Below the pieces are notes generated by a model, which had not been told where the DNA came from, ran no database searches, and worked only from the letters and a program-made list of their open reading frames with translations. A stretch of 64,000 bases of DNA. Source: Gemmatimonadota bacterium (GTDB taxonomy: Bacteria; Latescibacterota; UBA2968; UBA8231). Location: positions 1-64,000 of the forward strand of contig JABHFS010000040.1 of assembly GCA_018672475.1 (NCBI GenBank), written 5' to 3'. The position numbers were made by a program, and so were the translations under genes. Shown here piece by piece: positions 20,260-27,612 of the stretch; positions within the stretch are counted from its first letter, which is position 1; every line of letters begins with the position of its first letter.

Positions 20260-20838
20260 TTAACGAGCTAAATTTTGCATAAGTTTAGTGATCTTTGCGG
20301 CAAAGTCCGGGGCCATATTGCTCATGATCTTACCCAGTTGCTGCGCCGGGAGCTTACGCATGAGGGCCGCTACGGTCGTATCGCTCAATTCTGTGCTCTG
20401 CTGCAATATTTCGGCGGCACTAGCCGGCTTGATCTTGGCATAAAACGTAGCCAATTCGTCCAGGCTCTGCGAACGCTGGTCTTGGACCTGCTGATCGTCC
20501 AAAGCGCTTAGCCGCTGTTCTTTCTTCGACAGCTCGTCCTGCAAGACCAACAACCTGCTGCTCTCGGTCGCCAGACTCTCGACGAGCGCCGACGACTCTT
20601 GTGACTGCATTTCATAGCGCGTCTTATAGGTGTCAGCCAACGCAAAAAGCTCGCTTAAGCGGTCCTCCTTCAACCGAAACTCGTCGAAAACATCGGTTGA
20701 ATCCTTACTACCGATCACCAAGTGTATCAGCTGCTGCGGCGTCTCTATCGTTTTAGTAAAAAAAAGCATCGCCACCAGCGCGGCAGAAAACGAGAAAAAC
20801 ATACCAACAATCAGCAATGCAACCAGGAGAAATTTCAT
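20260..20838 (-). CDS. MotE/MgtE-N-like membrane-anchored coiled-coil protein
   Basis: A 192-residue protein: one membrane segment at the N terminus (about 3-28), a coiled coil (about 55-125), and a C-terminal helical domain (about 130-190). The last part reads F-Y-A-K-I-K-P-A-S-A-A-E-I-L, then L-M-R-K-L-P-A-Q-Q-L-G-K-I-M-S-N-M and ends A-A-K-I-T-K-L-M. This is the pattern of MgtE N-domain/FliG-like repeats as found in MotE, a chaperone for the flagellar stator protein MotB. A flagellin gene lies in the same window, so a motility role is possible; no other motor gene is near. GGGAG stands nine bases before the ATG. It is followed by the 102-residue coiled-coil gene and preceded by the 569-residue gene on the same strand. 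Confidence 0.65.
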   Translation of the reverse strand: MKFLLVALLIVGMFFSFSAALVAMLFFTKTIETPQQLIHLVIGSKDSTDVFDEFRLKEDRLSELFALADTYKTRYEMQSQESSALVESLATESSRLLVLQDELSKKEQRLSALDDQQVQDQRSQSLDELATFYAKIKPASAAEILQQSTELSDTTVAALMRKLPAQQLGKIMSNMAPDFAAKITKLMQNLAR

Positions 20839-20893
20839 CTGTCGATCTCCCTGGACCGCCTATTTGCAAGCCATGCAATACGCACACTAAATC

Positions 20894-22603
20894 TCACAAA
20901 ATAAAGAAAATGTAAAACAACCCACCGACGATTCCAGCCGAAAGGCTACGTTCGATCGCTTTGTTTTCCACTTTAATGACCGTTTGTTCAATCATATCGC
21001 CTCCGCCCAACACTTCGCCCCCCCCCTTCGGCACCAAGTCCCAATCATACGCCCGCACACGGCGGTCCCAGCGAATGACGTGATCTGCCGCCGTTTCGAG
21101 CCTGAGAAAAAGGTCACCATATACCTCCCGTCGAAGTTCCTTGCCCCAGGGGAAAAACCCCTGCTTAGCCTGGGAATAGACGACCCTAGCTCGGACTAGA
21201 CGATAAAAAATCACATCGACTTCCCCATCTTCCGGTTGGCGGACCAACACCCGGTAGCCCCGCTTTTGCAAGGCATCGATCAATGCGTCTTCAACCACCC
21301 AATTCGCTTCGTTCTTCTTATCTTCGGCCTGTAAGTAGAGCCGCGTACCCGCAACCAACGGCAACGCGTCGACCTGGCGAACGAGCGCCTGTGCGAATGC
21401 CTTGTTCACCAATTCTAAGTCGGTTGGTATTTGGCCTTCTGAACTTTCGGCTTCGTCGATCCCGCCCCAAACCGCATTAACCGTATTAGCACCGCGCAAA
21501 GGGATAAATGTCTCGCGCCCCACGGGCTTACATGAACTCGGCCAAGTAAAAGGCCCCGGCCGTTGCGGCACGGCCTCGAACACCACTCGGACCTCCTGTC
21601 CCGGGTCCAGACGACCTAGGCCATCAACCAGTATACTGCGTCCTTGCGCCCCTTCCTCTTGCACCAGCGCAGCACCAGCGGGTGCATCGATCAAGGCGAC
21701 ATCGGAGAAGCTTTGATTGACTTCCAAGCGCAGTGCCTCGAGGCGAATGGAGTCGACGCTCTCGTTCCGCCAAATGCAAGTAATTTGGCCCCTTTCGCCG
21801 ACTTCCATAAACCCCGCCTCCAACAGAATGGCGGGCAATGGATCGACCTGCAAAGCCTGCACGCGCAAAGGCGACGGACTTTGATCGGCAGCTCGTGCGG
21901 TCGCCGCCAACAATATCTGCTCCGGTTCATCCCCGACCGCGCGGACCGACCAAGTCAAGGTATCGACCTGGCCCGGCACCAATCCGGCCTGCCAAGATTC
22001 AGGAGGATCACCCTCTTGCCAGGCCAATCCTTGCGGCCAGTTCCAGCGAATTTCTTCTATCTCCGGACCAGCATCCGCATCATAAGCCACGATGGCCCGC
22101 AACTCAAAGCGCTCGCCTTGGTAGACCTGCCCTGGTGTAATCGACCAAATAATGGCAGGAGGCGGTTTGACCTCTAATTCGACCTCCAGTTGATGAGCTG
22201 CTGCTCCTGTCGGATCGAGCGACGAATAAATGGCGATCGACCAAGGGGGTAACGTCATCTCGTCAGCGACGAGGTCTATATGGAGTGTATCAATGCTCTC
22301 CCCGGCTTTAGGGCTGGTTGCATAGCTTACTTCTATGGTCGCCCCCTCGAACCGCACCTGTCCTCCTGCCGCTTGGGCGCCCTTCAACTGGACAGCCCCC
22401 GGACACTTGAGCACAGTGCGAGTTATAGCCTCGCCATCGCCCGGAAAATAGTGCAGATAGAGCACAGCCTGCTGGTGCAAGCCGGGGCCTACGATGGCTT
22501 GATAGGCAAAGCGAGCACTGAGGGTCGAACGAGCTTCAGCTCGAGTCTCTAAAGCCAATAATGCTGTGACCACCCAGACAATACACCAGAACGAATTTGC
22601 CAA
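20894..22603 (-). CDS. Exported protein of unknown family with C-terminal membrane segment
   Basis: A 569-residue protein not recognised. It has a signal-like N terminus (hydrophobic about 5-18, cleavage near A-E-A-R), then several beta-sandwich-like stretches (about 25-370) that resemble Ig/CARDB-type exported modules. The last 180 residues form an alpha/beta domain (N-W-V-V-E-D-A-L-I-D-A-L-Q-K-R-G-Y-R-V) with a conserved-looking R-A-R-V-V-Y and R-R-E-V-Y-G-D-L. The extreme C terminus is a hydrophobic helix (about 550-569) ending F-F-I-L, so the protein could be anchored at its tail. The start is TTG with no strong ribosome-binding site; no better one is in frame. It leads the minus-strand group that continues with the MotE-like and 102-residue genes. 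Confidence 0.7.
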   Translation of the reverse strand: MANSFWCIVWVVTALLALETRAEARSTLSARFAYQAIVGPGLHQQAVLYLHYFPGDGEAITRTVLKCPGAVQLKGAQAAGGQVRFEGATIEVSYATSPKAGESIDTLHIDLVADEMTLPPWSIAIYSSLDPTGAAAHQLEVELEVKPPPAIIWSITPGQVYQGERFELRAIVAYDADAGPEIEEIRWNWPQGLAWQEGDPPESWQAGLVPGQVDTLTWSVRAVGDEPEQILLAATARAADQSPSPLRVQALQVDPLPAILLEAGFMEVGERGQITCIWRNESVDSIRLEALRLEVNQSFSDVALIDAPAGAALVQEEGAQGRSILVDGLGRLDPGQEVRVVFEAVPQRPGPFTWPSSCKPVGRETFIPLRGANTVNAVWGGIDEAESSEGQIPTDLELVNKAFAQALVRQVDALPLVAGTRLYLQAEDKKNEANWVVEDALIDALQKRGYRVLVRQPEDGEVDVIFYRLVRARVVYSQAKQGFFPWGKELRREVYGDLFLRLETAADHVIRWDRRVRAYDWDLVPKGGGEVLGGGDMIEQTVIKVENKAIERSLSAGIVGGLFYIFFIL

Positions 22604-22906
22604 TTTGCCGTAGCTCGTCGTAAGCCTCCTAAAAACAAGTCAAAATTGCGTTGTAAAAAACATAGATACGCAGAGAATAAAAAAAGGCTAAACTACTTTT
22701 ATTCATGGGACTTGCGCTATGCCAACCTTAACAAAAAATAGGGGGACTGTCAAGGTATTTATCCAGGCTAAACACCGGCCCCACGGGTCCCACTTATCGG
22801 GCAAAGGAAGAAAGGGCTTGACTTAGTCCATGCTCGCGAATTACGTTGTGAATCCAGCGCAATCCTAATTTTTTCAATTTACTATTTTCCAGTCACTTGC
22901 CTAGTT
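22604..22906. other. Divergent intergenic region, candidate promoters only
   Basis: No gene is seen in these 303 bases between divergent genes. For the minus-strand gene there are two candidate promoters: TTGACA (22753-22748) with TAAGGT 17 bases on, and TTGGCA (22725-22720) with TAAAAG 18 bases on. For the plus-strand DUF2953 gene a TTGACT (22818-22823) has only a poor -10 box. An AT-rich stretch spans 22620-22700. Confidence 0.35.
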
Positions 22907-23602
22907 ATGCTAGACCTGCTACTCCCCTTGCTCTACGCATTTTCGGCGCTTGGTCTCGGCGTGTTATGCCTGCCCATTGCTCTATCTTTGCATTTTCAAC
23001 GCGAAGGACTCCCTGCAAACTGGCAACTGCTTGTACAATTGGCTTTTTTGGGCGGCGCAATCGGCCTCGGATTTCGCTTCGATGAACAACATCGGTTCCT
23101 CGTGCCCGTAATATTGGGCAAAGCGATGCCGTTCCCAATATTATCGCTAAAAAGCAAGGACAATAAGACCAAAAAAGAGTCAAAAACATCAGACCAAGTC
23201 ACTTCGCCCAAATCGGCTAACGATCGCGCGGACAAAACGCAAGAAGGCGGCCTGATCGGCATGTTGCGCCTGCTGCTCAAACCTGGGCTCAAATTGCTCA
23301 TTAGCCTACCTCAAACAATCGGCCTCAGACAATTGAGCATAAAGGGTAGTCTAGGGTTCACCAATCCGGCACAAACAGGAACGCTCAGCAGCTACCTTCA
23401 AGCAATTAAATCTTTAAAAAACAAAAAAATAAAGATCGACGTAGGGCCTGATTTTATTCGCCCAGGAGCCTTTGGCCAGCTAGAATTTGTCGCCCATTTC
23501 CATCTGGGTTTGCTGCTCTTGCTCTTTGGGCGTTTTGGCCTACACGTCGCTTATCGCTTTTTAGCCGTGCGACTACTTCGCCGGCAACCAGGCCTGATCT
23601 GA
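22907..23602 (+). CDS. DUF2953 membrane protein (YtfI-like)
   Basis: A 231-residue protein. One membrane segment lies at the N terminus (about 5-27) and a second hydrophobic one near the C terminus (about 195-215). A Lys/Ser/Asp-rich linker (about 80-115) precedes the DUF2953 core: K-G-S-L-G-F-T-N-P-A-Q-T-G, then K-I-D-V-G-P-D-F. The glycine-rich core and the pairing with a GerW gene match the ytfI-ytfJ pair of spore-forming Firmicutes. Function is unknown. The GerW gene begins 20 bases downstream and probably shares its transcript. Confidence 0.75.
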   Translation: MLDLLLPLLYAFSALGLGVLCLPIALSLHFQREGLPANWQLLVQLAFLGGAIGLGFRFDEQHRFLVPVILGKAMPFPILSLKSKDNKTKKESKTSDQVTSPKSANDRADKTQEGGLIGMLRLLLKPGLKLLISLPQTIGLRQLSIKGSLGFTNPAQTGTLSSYLQAIKSLKNKKIKIDVGPDFIRPGAFGQLEFVAHFHLGLLLLLFGRFGLHVAYRFLAVRLLRRQPGLI

Positions 23603-23622
23603 GCCAATCGGGGGGATTTTTA

Positions 23623-24000
23623 ATGGCATCATCTGTTGAGACATTAATCGAACGAGTTTTGGGTGAACTGCACCGGATAGTACAAACCGAAACCGTCGTG
23701 GGACGACCGGTACAAGCCGGAGACTTGACCATCATTCCCGTATCGAAGATTTCCTTTGGCTTTGGCGCTGGAGGAGCCCAGGAAGGCAAGGGGCAAAGCG
23801 GGACCGGCGGCGGCGCAAGCGTCGAACCCATCGCCTTCCTTATCGTCGATGCCAATGGCAAGGTACAGATCATGACCCTCAACGACAAAGAGGTCGGCTG
23901 GGGCCAATTGGTCGGGTTAGTACCGGATGCCGTAGATAAGATCAAACAATTCGTCGGTAAAAAACAGGACGATAAAGAGGCTGAAAAAACCGCGGACTAA
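23623..24000 (+). CDS. GerW/YtfJ-family protein
   Basis: A 125-residue cytoplasmic protein with the GerW family course: V-E-T-L-I-E-R-V-L-G-E-L, G-R-P-V, I-I-P-V-S-K-I-S-F-G-F-G-A-G-G, a Gly-rich stretch, then P-I-A-F-L-I-V. In Bacillus, YtfJ/GerW affects spore germination; homologues occur in many bacteria that do not sporulate, where the role is unknown. It directly follows the DUF2953 gene, as in Firmicutes. The C-terminal tail is Lys/Asp/Glu-rich. GGGGGG precedes the ATG. It converges with the DUF457 gene, whose stop is two bases away. Confidence 0.88.
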   Translation: MASSVETLIERVLGELHRIVQTETVVGRPVQAGDLTIIPVSKISFGFGAGGAQEGKGQSGTGGGASVEPIAFLIVDANGKVQIMTLNDKEVGWGQLVGLVPDAVDKIKQFVGKKQDDKEAEKTAD

Positions 24001-24001
24001 A

Positions 24002-24523
24002 TCAGTGATGTCCTTGGTCGGTAGGAAAAATCTTGAAACGCCCGTCCAACAATAGATGGGTATACCACCCGGCAATACAGGCGCCCAGAAAAACCCAATG
24101 GCCCTCGATCAACGCCCGCACATTGCCCCAGGCAAACTCCCCCATAAAAGCGTGCCGCGCTCGCCAATACTCGTAGACCGCGCCCAATAACACCGATACG
24201 ATCAGAGGACTGATCTTCCAATGGGTCCAACCGCGATGGTGATCCAATAGAGGTAAAAGCGAGACGATGCCGACCAGCGTCGCCAATTCATAGCGCCCAG
24301 TCCACCCCAGATAGAGCAATGCGAAGAATACAATGCGGAAGAACCAGCGTTGCGGAACGGAAGAGGTGTCCAAATCGGGAAAGAGCGCAAAAAAAAGCGC
24401 GGTACCCGAGACGGCGACTTGCGTGGTCAAGTCGTCAGATCTGATATAACCCAGCCGCGTCGCCCCTACGGCCATCCCAATACCAACAATAACGCCACTG
24501 CAGAGATGACCTTTAAAATTCAT
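24002..24523 (-). CDS. DUF457/YdjM-like metal-dependent membrane hydrolase
   Basis: A 173-residue integral membrane protein with about four hydrophobic segments. It shows the YdjM/DUF457 motif set: H near the start (F-K-G-H), P-D-L-D after the second segment, H-R-G-W-T-H, and near the end W-Y-T-H-L-L-L-D-G. The His/Asp residues probably bind a metal ion; the substrate is unknown in the family. The ATG at 24523 overlaps the rlmN stop as ATGA, so the two are translationally coupled. The frame extends 15 codons upstream, but that start would sit deep inside rlmN. It ends two bases from the GerW stop. Confidence 0.82.
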   Translation of the reverse strand: MNFKGHLCSGVIVGIGMAVGATRLGYIRSDDLTTQVAVSGTALFFALFPDLDTSSVPQRWFFRIVFFALLYLGWTGRYELATLVGIVSLLPLLDHHRGWTHWKISPLIVSVLLGAVYEYWRARHAFMGEFAWGNVRALIEGHWVFLGACIAGWYTHLLLDGRFKIFPTDQGHH

Positions 24524-25584
24524 AACGCCGTGCGGACTTTTTCTTGTTGATGGTAGAGTTGGCCGCAAGCCGCATCGATATCGCGCCCGCGACTCTCCCG
24601 CACCGTGAATTCCGTGCCGCTATCCCTGAGCAATCGGTAAAACTGATCCAAGCGCCGGCGGGACGGGCGGCGGTAGAGACCGTCTTCTTCGAGCTCGTTA
24701 TAGGGAATGAGGTTAATCTTGCAGGGCGTATCGCGGGTCAATTTGGCCAACCGCAGGGCATCCTCGTCTAAATCCGTAAGCCCCGCCATCAGCACATACT
24801 CGAAGGTGACGCGATATCCACGGCGATCAAAAAAATCACGCGCCGCTTCTAACAGGTCGGCGATTTTGTATTTGCGATTAATCGGCATCAACTTTTCGCG
24901 TATCTCATCCGTGGTGGCGTTGAGCGATATGGCCAGGCCCACGTTGAGGTCCTCGGCGACGAGCTTGCGGATACCGGGCACATACCCGGCGGTCGATACC
25001 GTGATCTTGCGCCCCCCCAACCCCAACCCTTCCTCCAATCGCATTAACTTCAAAGCGCGCACGACTTGGTCGTAGTTCAGTAGCGGCTCCCCCATGCCCA
25101 TCATCACCACATTCGTCACTCTTTCGCCGCGCTCGCGGGCGTAGAGGCTGACCTGTAACAATTGGTCGACGATCTGACCGGCCTGCAAGTTGGCGATCAG
25201 CCCCATTCTCCCCGTGGCGCAAAACTTGCAATCGAGCGGACAGCCCACCTGTGAAGACAGGCACACCGTACGGCGGTCACCATCGACGATCAATACCGAC
25301 TCGACGCGTTGGCCAGTCGGCAATTCAAAGAGGAATTTGACAGCTTCGCCGGTAGCCGATTCCTGCCGGTCCACCTCCAAAAGCGAGGTGATCCGCGTCC
25401 GCTCAGAGAGCAAACTGCGCAGCGATTTGGAGAGATTGCTCATCTGTGCAATCTCACGCGCCCCCTTGACATAGAGCCAATCGAGTATCTGCTGGGTACG
25501 ATAAGCGGGCTGACCGAGTTCACTGACGAGTTCGTCGAGTTCGGCCGGCAACATCGCTTTTAAATCTTGAAGGGGGGTATCCAC
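24520..25584 (-). CDS. rlmN: 23S rRNA (adenine-2503-C2)/tRNA (A37-C2)-methyltransferase
   Basis: A 354-residue radical-SAM methyltransferase that methylates C2 of A2503 in 23S rRNA and of A37 in tRNAs. The iron-sulfur motif is C115-x3-C119-x2-C122 (C-P-L-D-C-K-F-C). The two catalytic cysteines of the ping-pong mechanism correspond to C122-region chemistry and C340 (D-A-A-C-G-Q-L). The block R-x-V-V-M-M-G-M-G-E-P-L-L-N-Y is also present. The first residues form the N-terminal helical domain of RlmN rather than Cfr. The start is GTG at 25584. A perfect TATAAT lies at 25625-25620 on the minus strand. Its stop overlaps the DUF457 start by four bases. Confidence 0.96.
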   Translation of the reverse strand: MDTPLQDLKAMLPAELDELVSELGQPAYRTQQILDWLYVKGAREIAQMSNLSKSLRSLLSERTRITSLLEVDRQESATGEAVKFLFELPTGQRVESVLIVDGDRRTVCLSSQVGCPLDCKFCATGRMGLIANLQAGQIVDQLLQVSLYARERGERVTNVVMMGMGEPLLNYDQVVRALKLMRLEEGLGLGGRKITVSTAGYVPGIRKLVAEDLNVGLAISLNATTDEIREKLMPINRKYKIADLLEAARDFFDRRGYRVTFEYVLMAGLTDLDEDALRLAKLTRDTPCKINLIPYNELEEDGLYRRPSRRRLDQFYRLLRDSGTEFTVRESRGRDIDAACGQLYHQQEKVRTAL

Positions 25585-25595
25585 CTTAAAAGTCC

Positions 25596-25625
25596 TTGAC
25601 GCTTAAATGGCATAGATTTATTATA
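25596..25625. promoter_or_regulatory. Overlapping divergent promoters of M23 gene and rlmN
   Basis: On plus: TTGACG (25596-25601), 17-base spacer, TATTAT (25619-25624), each five of six. On minus: a perfect TATAAT -10 box at 25625-25620 for rlmN, without a good -35 at standard distance. The two -10 boxes overlap, so the two promoters would compete. Confidence 0.6.
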
Positions 25626-25639
25626 AATAAATAGTTTCA

Positions 25640-27091
25640 TTGATTGTTGGTCAACGGTCCCCAACCGTTGTATCCCCTTTTTTTCCTGTTGGTCTTTCTT
25701 TGAATTCGCGATTTGACCCTTCTATTTGGTTCTGGGGCAGCCTCTTGGGCCTGCTTGTACTGGTCGTGCTGCGCTTTGGAATTCTCTCCCAGCGCTCCGC
25801 GGCGATGCCCGTATCCGCCGCGGATCCCAAGCTGGTATCCTTCGCAGACGCCGATCCGAACACAGTCCGGCCAACAGCAAGAGAGCCTGTAGCCAGCCCT
25901 GCGTCATCGGCGGCGGACCTCGCACCGGCTTGGGTATTTTCTGGACCACCTGTCCCGCCACCGCCCAAACCGGCTACCCGCACCATCGCTGATACACTCG
26001 ACCGCGGCGACTCCATTTATCTCTCGCTCAAACGCCATCGGGTCTCCGACCAGCAATTGGCCCTATTGGACCAGGCGTTGCGCAAAGTCTTCAACCCCGC
26101 CCAGGTCAAACCCGATGACTATTACACCATCACCCTCGATACCAACGACGTCGTCCTGCATTTTCGCTATACGCCCCGCCGCGAACCCGACCAGCCAGTC
26201 GATATTAAATTGCGCGACAGCTCGCTCGTCGGCCGCCAGCTCAATCTCCCTCTCGACCGGCGCACGGAAACCCTCTCGGTAAACATTGAGGACAATCTCT
26301 CCAACGCCATCAGCCAAGCCGGCGAAGGGGACGCGCTCAGCACCATGCTCTTCGACGGAATCTTTGGCGCAGTGATCGACTTCCAGTTGGACCCCCGACG
26401 CGGCGACAGGCTCGGCATCGTCTTTGAAAAACTCTATATGGACGATGAATTTGTCCGCTACGGCCACGTGCTGTTGGCCAGCTATCAAGGCCAGCAGGTC
26501 AGCGAGGTCGGGATCCGCCATCCCGATGCGGAAGGGCACGAGGATTATTACGACAGCAAAGGCGAATCACTCGGGCGTATGTTTATGCTCAAACCGCTCT
26601 CGATCAACCGGATCACCTCGCGGTTCAACCGCAAACGTTTTCACCCCATCCTCAAAAAACGAATGCCCCACCTCGGTACCGACTACGGCGCTCCATCCGG
26701 CACCAAAGTATGGACCACCGCCCGCGGCCGAGTCACGTACGCCGGGCGCAAAGGCGGCTATGGCAATCTCGTCGAAGTCACCCATGCCAATGGTTATCGC
26801 ACCCGCTATGCGCATTTGAGCAAGATCCTAGTCCGTAACGGCCAGCGCGTAAAGCAGCAACAAGCGGTTGGCAAAGTCGGCGCTACCGGCAGGGCAACCG
26901 GTCCCCACCTGCATTACGAGATTATCAAAGACGGCCACCATATCAATCCGCAAAGCGTCAATAAGGGCGCAACCGGCCAACCACTCGCCAAAACCTTTCT
27001 GCCCGCCTTCTCCGTCAAACGCGACGAGTTGCTGCAGCTGTTGAAGCAGCGTCAGTCCCACCAGCGCCTCGCATCCGGCTATCGCGACTGA
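25640..27091 (+). CDS. M23 family peptidoglycan endopeptidase, membrane-anchored
   Basis: A 483-residue protein with one membrane segment (about 30-48), a Pro/Ala-rich linker (to about 112), a LysM/OapA-like region (about 115-300), and a C-terminal LytM/M23 domain (about 335-445). The zinc site is complete: H344-L-G-T-D348, and H423-L-H425 in G-P-H-L-H-Y-E. The domain order resembles MepM/YebA, a D,D-endopeptidase that opens cross-links for wall growth. The catalytic domain should face the periplasm. The start is uncertain: TTG at 25640 lies only about nine bases after the predicted transcription start, and TTG at 25700 is an alternative; neither has a ribosome-binding site. Confidence 0.88.
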   Translation: MIVGQRSPTVVSPFFPVGLSLNSRFDPSIWFWGSLLGLLVLVVLRFGILSQRSAAMPVSAADPKLVSFADADPNTVRPTAREPVASPASSAADLAPAWVFSGPPVPPPPKPATRTIADTLDRGDSIYLSLKRHRVSDQQLALLDQALRKVFNPAQVKPDDYYTITLDTNDVVLHFRYTPRREPDQPVDIKLRDSSLVGRQLNLPLDRRTETLSVNIEDNLSNAISQAGEGDALSTMLFDGIFGAVIDFQLDPRRGDRLGIVFEKLYMDDEFVRYGHVLLASYQGQQVSEVGIRHPDAEGHEDYYDSKGESLGRMFMLKPLSINRITSRFNRKRFHPILKKRMPHLGTDYGAPSGTKVWTTARGRVTYAGRKGGYGNLVEVTHANGYRTRYAHLSKILVRNGQRVKQQQAVGKVGATGRATGPHLHYEIIKDGHHINPQSVNKGATGQPLAKTFLPAFSVKRDELLQLLKQRQSHQRLASGYRD

Positions 27092-27095
27092 GGGC

Positions 27096-27124
27096 TTGAC
27101 ACCCGCGCAACCGTGCCTTGTATT
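27096..27124 (+). promoter_or_regulatory. Candidate promoter of the Minf_1886-larC genes
   Basis: TTGACA (27096-27101), 17-base spacer, TGTATT (27119-27124; four of six). The leader to the start at 27200 would be about 70 bases. Confidence 0.4.
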
Positions 27125-27199
27125 GTGGTCGGTGCCGCGCCATAACTGATCCACAGCAAAATTATCGGCGGTGCCGCGCATACGACTTTAAGGGCGGAT

Positions 27200-27604
27200 A
27201 TGAGCGGAGAATCCCTACAAGAAAAAATTGAGGATCTAGCCGAAAGCGATGGGCGTTATAATAGAGACGCCTATATCTTCGTCTACGATGCTTTGCAATA
27301 TACCGTCGAGAAACTCGGCAAGACCACCCTGCCCAAAGAAAAACGACATATTTCCGGCCGGGACCTAGTTCTCGGCATCAGCGAGTACAGCGCCGAGCAA
27401 TTCGGGCCACTCACCTGCTCTGTTTTCTTTCATTGGGGTATCAAACAAACGCGCGATTTCGGAGAAATTGTCTTCAACTTAATAGAAGCGAATCTGATGA
27501 GCAAAACAGAAGACGACCAGATCGATGACTTCGTTGATGTCTACGATTTCGCCGAGGAATTCGACTGGGCCAAGCGCAAAGCCGATCTTAAACGCCTACC
27601 TTGA
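27200..27604 (+). CDS. Minf_1886 family protein
   Basis: A 134-residue cytoplasmic protein. It matches the Minf_1886 family: D-G-R-Y-x-R-D-A-Y-x-F-V-Y-D-A-L, then H-I-S-G-R-D-L, Y-S-A-E-Q-F-G-P-L, and G-I-K-Q-T-R-D-F-G-E-I-V-F-N-L-I. This family of unknown function occurs mainly in PVC, FCB and related phyla. The C terminus is acidic and then basic. AGGGCGG lies before the ATG. It is followed eight bases later by larC and probably co-transcribed. No domain function can be inferred. Confidence 0.85.
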   Translation: MSGESLQEKIEDLAESDGRYNRDAYIFVYDALQYTVEKLGKTTLPKEKRHISGRDLVLGISEYSAEQFGPLTCSVFFHWGIKQTRDFGEIVFNLIEANLMSKTEDDQIDDFVDVYDFAEEFDWAKRKADLKRLP

Positions 27605-27612
27605 TATATTAG

